Of a stretch of DNA of 64,000 bases, positions 25,626 to 35,647 are shown piece by piece. Below the pieces are notes generated by a model. The model had not been told where the DNA came from, made no database searches, and was given only the letters and a program-made list of their open reading frames with translations. Every line of letters starts with the position of its first letter. Position 1 is the stretch's first letter. Origin of the DNA: Lunularia cruciata (Eukaryota > Streptophyta > Marchantiopsida > Lunulariales > Lunulariaceae); contig OX419760.1 in assembly GCA_948567375.1 (NCBI GenBank), forward strand, positions 36,456,001 through 36,520,000, written 5' to 3'. A program made the translations under genes and the position numbers.

Positions 25626-27600
25626 GTTCACGGCAGTTAGACCTTACTAGGGATCATGTAGGGATCATGCCTCCAAGATTTCATCAGTGCGGGATTCTGG
25701 TGGAGGACTGTCGCAGTTCCGATGAATTGCCAAGAATGACGCATTCTCTCAGCTCTACATCCCGGCGTCCACGGACAAGTTGCAGAATGGCGCTTCTTTC
25801 GAGGGTACTGCACTTACAGTGGGAAATATTTTTAACCTCTGTGAACCCACAAACTTAGAGTGGTCGACAGGATAAGAGATACTATGCTTATTATCTTATT
25901 ATCTATCTTATTATACTATGCTTACTATGCCTATTATCTGCAGGATAATGCATACAACCTGTCGATCCAAAAGTATGCATTCTCTAAGAACTTCTGTTAG
26001 GATCGGTATATTCTGTACTGTGTTGATAAACTAGGATACTGGTATAAGTGAGAGAAGTACTAAGCTAGATCGGGTCAGAGGAACAAGGTCAATCAAAATA
26101 ATTAATTCTGTCTGCTGTCTGTATCCACGGAATCCACTCACAACCTCATAGTATATTTATTGTACATCATGATATGAGTGTCATCTGCTTCCGGATCGAT
26201 GCTACGCTACTGCTACTGCTACTGCGATCGAACTCCTTGACCAGTTCCGAGATCGTTAGTCAAAATATCCTATCATGATCATATCCTGATAGCTGGAACT
26301 ATTCCATTGATCAAATGCAATTGTCCCTTGAGACGAATTCGCTTAACCTCCGTAGACTCGAAACAGACACCGTGCTATATCGCCTCAATCCGGATCCACA
26401 GATTCGTTTAGTGTAAGCAATCCGAAACAAGAGGGAACGTTAGCGCTGCATCAAGAGGAATGATATAAACTGCTTAGCACTATCATTGGTACTATTTGTT
26501 TCTAATAATAAGAGAGATGGTCAAGTTGAGCTCTTCTTGCTGGCATTGGACTACAGCCAGAAGCAGTTGTGATTAGTTGCAGACACTGAAGAGCCTGCGT
26601 ATAATTAAGTGAAGAGTCTGCGTATAAGGCTATTATAACTATCGAATGGAATGGAAATTAAGGCGACCACGGGTATCATGCAGTAAACGGTTGTCGAAAG
26701 AGAGATCTGACCTCGATCTTTTCCAGTTTGATATAATCTTCAGACTCTTACACATAATGATCGTGCCTTATTGCAATTTGTCATATACACAAGTCTTGTT
26801 TGCCACTGATGATTCCCTATCTCCATCATAACTGGCTAGTCCCAGACATTTACGAATCATGACAAGCCTTCGTGAGACTTTGCGATTGCTTCGTTTCGTG
26901 TTTAGTGCAAGTTTCTGCAATCAAATATTCAATCTTCATATGAAATGCAGTCATGGTTTTCTCGCAGTAACGTTATTCCGATGAATCTGATGGACTGAAA
27001 CAAAATCTGGGCCCCGTATTTCAGGCTGTTTCAAATGAAATACCCTCACTGTGGCTGCGATCTACTTATGAACAAGACAGCGAATTTCAGTTCTTACGAT
27101 AATGTTGTTTCGATGGGCCTAAATAGACCGTGTACGAACAAGATTTGAGTCTTGAACTTGTGCTGTTTCACATGGAATTCCATCACTTTGAATGCGAAGA
27201 TAACTGCGGCCTGTGTTTCTTGCACTGGTGTGGGATGTTGGTTTGGTTTGGCTTGGTTGGGTCATGGTTGGGTTACGTTTGAAAATGAGCTCAGGATTGC
27301 AGAATCATTTTATAAGATATGTACCGCGGCCTAACTACGTCAATGATTGTTCATTCCGGATCCTGTGATCTTTAGTGGGGAGTCCCAACATCTACGTTAT
27401 CTCCACGGTTTGATTAAACTACGTGATATGCATGGGGTCTGAGTCGTGTGACGATAAGATTACAAATGTCCCAACAATGGATGCCTCGGTACTCTTGAGT
27501 TTGTGCTGAGAGGAGCAATAATTGCACCTGTATTGCTGTACATTGTTAGACATATTGGATTCGCATCAAATAGATTCTCGTCCGCATGTGCGGCCAGTAA
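25626..27600. other. Intergenic between metacaspase copies
   Basis: No gene is supported. A short ATT/ATC-rich tandem stretch (cttattatctatcttattatac) lies near 25,890-25,940, and a small GCTACT repeat near 26,203-26,224. Segments at 26,990-27,080 and 27,130-27,230 share patchy similarity (gctgtttca..tggaat, ctgcggcctg), suggesting an old local duplication. Confidence 0.35.
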
Positions 27601-27922
27601 ATGAAGTAGTTTATAATTTTCGAGCATGCTCATGACCAGAAAGTAGCGGGACTTAGTGTGGTATGAATATGATATCTAACAAACAGATGGACCGCGTCAA
27701 TAGGTAATAGTTATCTGTAGCTTTCCAATTTCAGTACAAAAGCCTCAGTGCGATAAATTCCCATCACGATCAGTCTCATGTGCTCTTTGCAGATAACGAT
27801 TTGAGAGAGCGATTTGTGAGTACTTTGCACATGAATTAGACTAGCTGATCAACAACATAAAAGTATATAGTTTCAGTTTTGCCTTTGATCGTTGAGTTCA
27901 GATTTCTCGCAAACCTAGAGAG
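27601..27922 (+). promoter_or_regulatory. Proximal upstream region of the intact metacaspase
   Basis: This interval is conserved at about 41,755-41,950 upstream of a decayed copy, including tgtgctctttgcag, cgatttgtgaatactttgca, catgaattagac and tttgcctttgatcgttgagttcaga. The homology means the promoter was duplicated with the gene. I cannot assign individual factor sites. Confidence 0.5.
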
Positions 27923-29444
27923 ATGACGAAGAGAGCTGTCTTAGTTGGTTGCAATTACCCAGGTACAGATGATGAGTTGAATGGATGCGTCAACGATGTT
28001 ACAAGTATGAAGGATGTCCTTCTTGCGAGATTCGGGTTCGAAGAAGCCAATATAGTGTTTATGATCGATACCGATGAGGGTGCCGTTCAGCCCACCGGGA
28101 AAAATATAGTTACGCATTTAACTGCAGCAATCCAAGCGTCCGAGGAAGGAGATGTGCTGTACTTCCACTTCAGTGGTCATGGAGGTCAAATTCCAGCAGA
28201 AACTGGTGACGAAGAGGATGATGGGCAGGACGAATGCATCTATCCGACAGATATGAATCCTTTGACTGGTATATAAAAACTCATTTTGGTTGTTCTCTTT
28301 CATAGTTGTTTAAAATTTTGACACAGTAACTTACATTTGTAAACCCTCCTTTTGTCACCGGTGCACATTCAGAAGTACCGTAACATTCAACTCAGTCTTA
28401 TTACCGCTCTTGACGTCATTTGGACGATTCATGTTTCCTGTACTTGTCAGGAATTCTAGATCTGAGTTTGTGCCTGCATTCTCCAGTTCTTATATTGTAG
28501 ACAAGTCTTCAGAAGGATTTGCTTTCAAAGTGAATCCTTCTCAAGATCGTACTCTTGGTAGATTCGAAGTTTTGCATCCGTACTCCTGGGAAGATTAGAA
28601 AGCTCATCCGTTGGGGGTTCAATCTGTTGGTTTGATCGGTTCTGCAGATGACAGTTTTAGGGTTATTTTGACAAATCTGAACCCGGGAGTCTCGTTCACT
28701 TTCATCTCCGATTCCTGTAGCAGCGGAGGTTTACTAGATTCGCAAGAGCTGCAGGTCGGAACCGGCGATGACGGAGAAGAAGGAGACGAGACTGAGCCGA
28801 CGGAAGAAGAACTGGCATACAGTGATGCAACTAAAGCTGACAAGAGGGTAACCCCCGAAGCTCTTGCACGAAGATACTCCGAGCAATCTGGGCGTAATGT
28901 GAGTACCGGGAATATCAGGGCCACAATCTACCAGTTATTCAAGGAAGATTGCAGCCCAACGATCAAAGTCTTTATCAAGACGGCTGTCGGTCGTCTTGAG
29001 GAAGTTCCAGAAGAAGAGTGGGCTGATTTATATGGAGAAGTTGGAAGTGCTGCCTTGGGTGCGTTGAAGGAAATATGGGATGATGAGGAGATCGACAATG
29101 ATGAATACTTTGCTAGCGCCAGAGAAGTTTGCGGACCTGTGGATATGTCAGGACATGCGAACCGCAAGCCTGAGGGGGAAACCCTCTCAGGCTCAGCAGC
29201 CGTTCTCATCAGTGGCTGTGAATCCGACCAGACCACTTTAGATGTTGGAGGCGAAAACGGGGGCTATGGAGCGCTCAGCAACGCAATTAAGACAATTTTG
29301 GAGCAATACGAAGGAAGGATTTCGAACGTCCAGCTGGCTAATGAGGTGCGAAAGATGATGGTGAAAACGGGGATGGATCAAAGGCCCTGTTTATACTGTT
29401 CTGAAGAGAGGGTTGACTCAAACTTTATCTGCGAATTTGAGTGA
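27923..29444 (+). CDS. Type II metacaspase, 2 exons, apparently intact
   Basis: Exons 27923-28268 and 28648-29444 join in phase 1 across a GT-AG intron and give 380 residues. The N-terminus MTKRAVLVGCNYPGT begins the p20 domain with no prodomain, as in type II enzymes. The catalytic dyad is His86 (HFSGHGG) and Cys139 (ISDSCSSGG), the same numbering as Arabidopsis metacaspase 4. The usual DSCHSGG is DSCSSGG here. A long acidic linker (about 143-297) precedes the p10 domain at about 298-380 (SGSAAVLISGCESDQT, YGALSNAIKTIL, LYCSEERVDSNFIC). Type II metacaspases are calcium-activated cytosolic cysteine proteases cutting after Arg or Lys, linked to wound signalling and cell death. Three broken relatives lie in the window (24,634; 41,585; 41,950). 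Confidence 0.93.
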
Positions 29445-31310
29445 CTGAAGGTGATGATGCCAATCCAAAAGCAATTCGTGTGGATTTGACAAAGATGGAT
29501 TCTATCTTGAGTTCCTAGACTTTTTCATCAACCCAACTCGGACGAGGTTTTAAATCGATCGATAAGGGCGAACCGCAAAGAAAACACGAACGATGGGAAG
29601 ACCCCATCAAGGCCGTACAAGGGTGAGACAAAATAGGTAAAATGAAACTAAGTCCCATTAGTGTCGATCTGAAAAATCCACCCTTAGCACCTAAGATAAC
29701 CAAGTGGTACGGGTCTTCAAACAATTAAGACATCAGACTAAATATCATCTAGTGTGATGACTGTCTTATAGATTGTATCAATCACGGTATTCTGTAGAAC
29801 AATAGAATGAGCACACGTTTATCTAAAATATGTTTACGAAATATAAAAATAAATAAATTTCAAATAAAATGATAAACACAATGATTACAAAGTTTGATTT
29901 TCTCCTCATCATTTAGTTTCACAACAAAGGATCGGGCTCTTCCCTGGAGTTGTTCCAGTCTGCAAGAGCTACGGTGTTACATTTACATTTGATGAATGTT
30001 TTGATCTCATGCAAATGGCAAACACAGATACCGTAATGATAGGAACTTTTTATTGGATTATGTTCGAACTCGAATATGTAATCTCTCAACTTCCAATCAT
30101 CGGGGTTGTATTTACGCACATTGAATGTCAATATTCTCATTGCACATTTCATACTTCCATTTTCAATTTCATTTATATAAATAACACGTGCATGTTTATA
30201 CCGCAGTCATCCTCGTGTGACTAGTTATTGTGTAGAACTCATTCATTACTCTCTTATCCGTATATGTGGATGTCAAAATCATGTGCAAGTCTAAGATAGG
30301 ACAGAAAAATGTAAACACACAAACAAGTAAATTTTTTCTCAAACCAGATTTGTCTTCTATTAGACATTAAACAACAGTTCTCCATGCCACCAGATATATC
30401 TGGAAGTTGATGACGACTATCCAATTCGGACTTCATATTAGACCACATGTTATCTTTAAAGTAAAAGATACCCCTTGACATGAAACACTTACTGAACAGT
30501 CGTGTCCTCTCTGAAGTAAGAAACAAAAGTTTTTCTGTAGTAGCCTTCAATGTAAGATTATGTCAATATATTATGAAATGTTCTCATAACTTGAAACTTG
30601 ATCCACTTACAACTCTCATAGCGGGAACTGAAGGATCGCGCTGAGCTTGAGTTCTCACCGTTAGGGTTCGTACCCGGAAATCGTAAATCCATTCCTGATA
30701 TCTAGGACCTTCGGACCGTGAAGTATTTGCGGGCAGGATTATGCATCAATAATCATGCTTAGATTAGCAAGAGGTCATGTAGGAAGAAATGCAGATCAGA
30801 TGGAAAAAGCTATTTGAAGATGAACCAAAATGATTAGATAAGAGGAAATAGTTACCCCTAGTTTAATTCATCAAGAATAATCCTAGAATAGCAAGAGGTC
30901 ATGTCGGAAGAAATACACATTACATGGGAGAAACTATTTGAAGATCAACCAAAAAATGACTAGAAAATAAATTAAGAAAAGAAAAGAAAAAAGAAAAATA
31001 AATAAATCTAAAGTAAATAGTTGAATTATATTATATTTATTTCTGGTATTGATTTTTGTGTTTTTTCTACTTCTTTTGTATCAACAAGATGCCTATGGGA
31101 GCGAGAAAGTGTGCAAATCTAGGTCCTTCCACAACAAGGATTCTTTTTGGAATCATTGGGGAGATATTTTGTCTTGTTCTCTGCCAGGAAGGAAATTTTG
31201 CATCTTTCAGGAAGGAAACCTACCATGCCTTTGGAAGGCCATGGGTATCTTAGATAGGACATTCAAATCCATATCAGAATTTTGATGTACATCAGGTGTT
31301 GCCTAAACCT
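29445..31310. other. Intergenic: metacaspase 3' region
   Basis: No gene is confident. A minus-strand frame at 29,724-29,515 (69 codons) has balanced composition (FILPILSHPCTALMG, SCFLCGSPL) and may be a fragment of something real, but I do not recognise it. Bases 29,820-30,230 and 30,950-31,050 are AT-rich. Two short imperfect direct repeats (agcaagaggtcatgtaggaagaaat near 30,770 and 30,890) are spaced about 123 bases apart. Confidence 0.35.
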
Positions 31311-31313
31311 CAC

Positions 31314-31359
31314 GTGTCACCCTCAGGGTACACCCTCAAGGGTACCCTGAGGGTGACAC
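31314..31359. repeat. Perfect 18 bp inverted repeat (hairpin)
   Basis: The left arm at 31,314-31,331 and the right arm at 31,342-31,359 are exact reverse complements (gtgtcaccctcagggtac), with a 10-base loop. It lies between the metacaspase 3' region and family X copy D. It could be a terminator-like hairpin, a small-RNA precursor or the footprint of a mobile element. Confidence 0.8.
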
Positions 31360-31512
31360 ATAAGGATACAGACCAGTTACTGGATATCATGGGAAGGAAA
31401 GAAACCAAGAGAATAAGGAAGAACATTTCAACTGAAGAAGTTCACTGATTTCCAATTTCCTTCATGTTAGTGCAAGCTAGCCTTCCTGTTATCAAGTAGC
31501 AATCAAGAGAGT

Positions 31513-33600
31513 ATGTTTCTAGTTCCCTTTAGTATCAATTTGGTTTACTCATCATATTTAGTTGCCAAAATGGTGAGAGTAGTGTATCAGAGGAATCAGA
31601 AAATTAGTCTGGATCTCAAAGCCCCTGCGTTGGATCCATGGGAGATGTTAGCAAGAAATGATGTCTTGGAAAAATTGAAACTAGCCTTCCTCTTATGAAT
31701 TTAGGAGTACAATCCAATGACCATGGCTTGGGAGATGTTGGATCAAAAGAGAGTTGTATCCAAGAGTTTTCAAGCTTGAGTGAGGGCTTGGAGACCCTAC
31801 TATTGGAGAGTTGTATTGGGTGAGAGTGCAGTGCAGGCCAGTGATCTCACTTTCTAATCCAAGTTCTCACCTCTGACTAAGAAGATGAAGCACCTTGAGA
31901 AGGCATTTTTGAAGAAGAAGAGTCAAAAGAACAAGTGGTTGGTTACAGATTACAAGAATCCGGCACGGATTACCATTGTAGAAGCTCTTCTTCCCATGAA
32001 AGACCACAGATGTTTTAAATGCATTGAACAGATGTTCAAACATATGATTTGCCATGACCCAATTGATCGGGGACTGATCTTTCATCACACACCCAAACCA
32101 TTACATGGTTTGGGTGTGCAGATAATGTCTTTGAGGAACCAAGACCTCACTACTTGATGCCTTATTTTTCATTTCTACATTGGACATGGATTGCTTATGG
32201 TAGATAGAAAGAATACTTCCCAAGGCATTAAGTGTCTCAAGAATACTTTGATGTTGAACTTTTGGAGAATAAAAATTGGAAGACATGCAATAGGCTGATG
32301 CCAAGTACATGTTGACTGGGGAGTTTGTATGGCATGCCTCTTAAGAAGGAGAAGTGCAGGGTGTTTGAGACTACCACTTCTAGCAAGACATCTACCAGGA
32401 AGAGGAAGAGAACTCAAGTGATCAAATCCAAAGGAGAAGGAGATCTTTCTGAAGGAGAAGAAGAAGACAAGTCTTCAAAAGCAAAGGAGACCTGACTTGG
32501 ACCCTAAAGAAGACATGAACCCTAAGAAGAAAGTGAGAGGTTTGAGGGAGATGCACCAGAGGTTTCCTTAGCAAAGAATCTATGACTGCTCCTATTTAGG
32601 TAGAGATAGGACCCCAAAGCCCAAGCCCCAAGAAGAGGAGAACTACAATTTGATGCCTTCATCCCAAGTCTTCCATCACCAGAACTTCCCAAACCCTTGC
32701 ATGAATCCCCCAAGAAGATGTGTGATATGTAAAAGATGCATTCGGAGGCCATTCCAAGGGAATCAAGGGAGCCAATATGCAAGTTGAGTGCAAAGAAGAG
32801 AGGGATGTGTTGAAATTGATGCGCAAAGTAAGGTATGCAAGGGATATCCATATGCCCTTGATGTTAACCTTGGACACCTACTATGCCATGTAAGAGAGAA
32901 CTATGCCATGTTTGTGGGTGTGCATCTATTGTATCCATAATGCATGTCCAGTTGGAGAATTACAAGGTGGAGGAGAGAGCACTGAGGTATGAAGTCTCAT
33001 ATCACTATGAGGAGCAGACGAGACAAGGTTCCCAAGCAACAGTATTAGAAGGGAAGTTAGAGGCCATGAAGGAGGTTATTGCACCATGCAGACAAAGGCA
33101 GTGAGGTAGGAGTTGGCTGATCTTCATAGATCTTCATAAGAGGAGAATGTGAAGCTAGAAGGAGAGAATACCTTCCTGAAGGAGAACTTGGCAAGCCTTT
33201 GGAAGGAGATAAAAGACATCAAGAATCCAACAGATTGGAGGATTTAAGGAGGAATTGGGGGCATTGAGGACCAATTAAATGTGGGAGGGCAAGAAGGCTG
33301 AAGAAGCAATGAAGCTATTGCAATTACGACTGACCCAATCTGGCCCAACTTTGAATTGATGTACATTCAGCACCAGAACTATGAGTAGGTTTTTGTAGCC
33401 TACCAAAGAGAAACCACAATTTGACTATATGAAGTTAGTCCAATTGCAGTAGGATCTTCACGTTGCCATATTGTTGGTAAATTATGAGAAGAAGGATAAG
33501 TGGAAGCTAATGTCATAGAAACACCCAGGCCTTCATCAAGTGACAAGTATGAATTGCTAGTATGGTTGCTTGTGAAAGGATCCTATGAGGAGAAGTGATA
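31513..33600 (+). pseudogene. Family X copy D: coiled-coil protein relic
   Basis: The plus strand gives MVRVVYQRNQKISLDLKAP...DPWEMLARNDV at 31,570-31,698. After a degraded stretch, TKKMKHLEKAFLKKKSQKNKW-type sequence follows at 31,885-32,157 and aligns with copy C's MTKKFESLFKHKKTGNGW. The HFYIGHGLLMVDRK block at about 32,165-32,210 matches the HFY..L.LL..ER signature of the other copies. From 32,880 to 33,350 charged heptad-like sequence (LENYKVEERALRYE, EGKLEAMKEV) remains. Many stops and shifts break it, and it ends abruptly where the DNMT-gypsy element begins. Confidence 0.5.
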
Positions 33601-33624
33601 GAAGACAATCAAGAGACTACAATG

Positions 33625-34265
33625 GTATGGGGAAGGCTGTAGTTGTTGCTCTGGAGTTACAGAAGACCGATGTGGAGAGGTGTCCATTTCAGATCCAGAC
33701 ATCTCTTGGTGGTGGTTCAAAACAGTACATCACATGTGGAGAGCTTGTTGTCCAGGTTCAGCCTGGTCATCCGACTTATAGCTTAGTGGTGAGAGCTCAG
33801 GCTATTGCGACAATAGCTGAGTCATATGATGTGCTAGTTGGGGGAGCAGTGTTATACCCTATGGGTTTCAGCATTGACTATTGGGAGGAGACAACCTCTT
33901 ATAGACCTGGTTGACAATCTGGTGAGGGACGGGTATGTTGCCTACCAGTACGCTTCAATAGTGGCAGTCTTGGCTCACTACAGTCGGGGACCATGGCATC
34001 ATCAGTTTTGGCTTTCAACGGTGCGGTTACTTGGCCTGGTGACTTGTTGGAGGGGAACGCCCATGCAGAGGATACTCCAATACCAGAGGAGATCACTCGG
34101 CTTTGGAGTACGAGTGGGATTGTTCCATCCACCTTGGATGTTCCATTGTGGAGTTCAGAGGAGGCATTGCAGCAGCATGCAGATCAGTTGGTGCAGCAGG
34201 CTTGGAGTTGAGCATTTGTACCATCCGGAGATGAGTGTGAGGATGAGCCTCCAGAGGCAATTGCT
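33625..34265 (+). pseudogene. DNMT-gypsy copy 1: protease remnant and linker
   Basis: Homology to copy 2 begins at about 33,625 with GKAVVVALELQKTDVERCPF and continues through ITCGELVVQVQPGHP and DVLVGGAVLYPMGFSIDYW, the C-terminal part of a retropepsin (the G.VLYPMGF block stands where ILG..WL is expected). The catalytic DSGA seen in copy 2 (55,368-55,379) is lost here with the 5' truncation. A conserved linker follows (VTWPGDLLEGNAHAEDTPIP, STSGIVPSTLDVPLW) and leads into the methyltransferase. Stops occur near 33,912 and 34,209. Confidence 0.6.
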
Positions 34266-35339
34266 TTGACACCTCTGGATACCACACTCATTGCTTGGCA
34301 GTATCCAGTAAAGGGGATATGCCTATTGGAGTTGTTTGGTGGGATCAACACCGGACTAGTTGTGGTGTTACAGGCGGGTATACGAGTACAGAGGTACTTG
34401 TATGTAGAGAGAGATGAGACTACTAGGCAAGTCTCTCTACATCATGTGGCACACTTGGCCTATTGGTATCCAGAGTTATTACCGATGTCAGCAGTCAGAG
34501 GTTACCAGAAGGCCTTATTAGGAGACATTTCCTTACTGGGGACGCATGACCTAGAGAGACATGGGCCTATTCACTTGGTGATTTCTGGATGGCCATGTCA
34601 GGGACATACACGTGCAGGCCGCGGTTTGGGTCTTTAGGATCCTTGTTCTGGTGTGTTTTGGGAGATGTTATGGATACTACGACATCTCCAGGTTCATCAG
34701 TCTATTTTTCCAGCTTACCTTTTAAAGAACGTTCCTTTGATGGGTGATTCTTGCACTAGAGTGGTGGCGAGTACACATCAGGTCCATTCTTGGATGGGAC
34801 CTGCTGTATTGTTAGATGCAGCCATAGTGGGATCACGGGCTCATCGTCTTTGTCTTTGGTGGACGAACCTCTTACCCAGAGAGGTTCTACAACGTAGTTA
34901 TGATGAGATTCAGCGACTAGACCACATTCTTGTTGATGATATCTTGGATGTTGGGCGTCAGTCTCAAACAGTGGTAGTGGCTGATAGGTCACCTATGGTA
35001 GTGGTGAACCTAGTTGGACAGCCTAGAGCTGCATTTCCCACACTCATGAGTTTCCCAGGCTCTCATGCTTTTCGAAAGGGAGGACCTGGACTTGTTTGGG
35101 ACTCACAGTTACAACAGTTGGTGGAGCCCAACGCTGATGAGAGAGAGCGGGCGATGGGTTTTTGCACCGGTATTACCGTTGTTCCAGCAGTGTCAGAGGC
35201 ATCCAAGCTTCAGGTGTTAGGTCAGGCTATGGACTTGAACTGTTTGACCTGGATTGTGAGCCTTGGCTTGGCAGAGCAGCGTAGGATGTGCTTGATAAGC
35301 ATCACCACTCGGACACTTGTGAGCCCTGTGCCAATCTAG
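34266..35339 (+). pseudogene. DNMT-gypsy copy 1: C5-cytosine DNA methyltransferase domain
   Basis: The frame opens at 34,266 and is broken only by a TAG at 34,635-34,637. Motif I is LELFGGINTGL (AdoMet binding), followed by RYLYVERDE (motif II acidic residue). Motif IV is VISGWPCQGH, with the catalytic Cys codon at 34,596-34,598. The motif VI position reads YLLKNVP where ENV is expected (codon AAG at 34,725). Motif VIII is RAHRLCLWWTNL, and the C-terminal motif IX/X region is ERERAMGF.TG...VSE...VLGQAMDLN. The complete motif set in order is what marks a C5 methyltransferase; the loop after PCQ and the WTNL block resemble the DNMT3-type group. It transfers methyl groups to cytosine in DNA. The stop and the Glu-to-Lys change suggest this copy is inactive. 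Confidence 0.85.
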
Positions 35340-35647
35340 ACGATTCAGGCACATGTTGGGGGCAATGGACCGAGTGGACATGGTATTCTTGGGACACATC
35401 CAGTAGCTACTAGGGAGAGTGGTCTACTTGGAGTCCATCCAGGTGAGCGTGGGCTACTTGGATTACACCCTTGGTCCACATGGGATGCAACTAGAGGACG
35501 TGTGGAGCTTGCAACCAGAGTGGAGGGAGTTTTTCACACAGAGGTTGGGACCTCTAGTGGTTGGGAGCATGACACTATTGCTCCCAAGGGCCCAGTGTAG
35601 CAGTAAGTCAGTACGTCTTCCACTCCTACTACAGATACAGAGGATAC
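35340..35647 (+). other. DNMT-gypsy copy 1: linker between DNMT and RT
   Basis: In the DNMT frame the sequence continues with GNGPSGHGILGTHPVATRES, GLLGVHPGERGLLGLHPWST and EVGTSSGWEHDT, a glycine/histidine-rich linker conserved in copy 2. A run just before RT reads WRFLRSHTSCFAFSMKDLGAL, the usual start of this RT. A 1-base deletion near 35,779, compared with copy 2, moves the RT into another frame. Confidence 0.6.

Noticed and set aside
28410-28598. Open frame within the metacaspase intron
   Set aside because: It has no similarity to metacaspases. The exon 1-exon 2 join in phase 1 restores the family sequence without it.
29515-29724. A 69-codon minus-strand frame that looked like a possible organelle-derived fragment
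   Set aside because: I could not match it to any plastid or mitochondrial gene by eye. It is described only as an unassigned frame in the intergenic entry.
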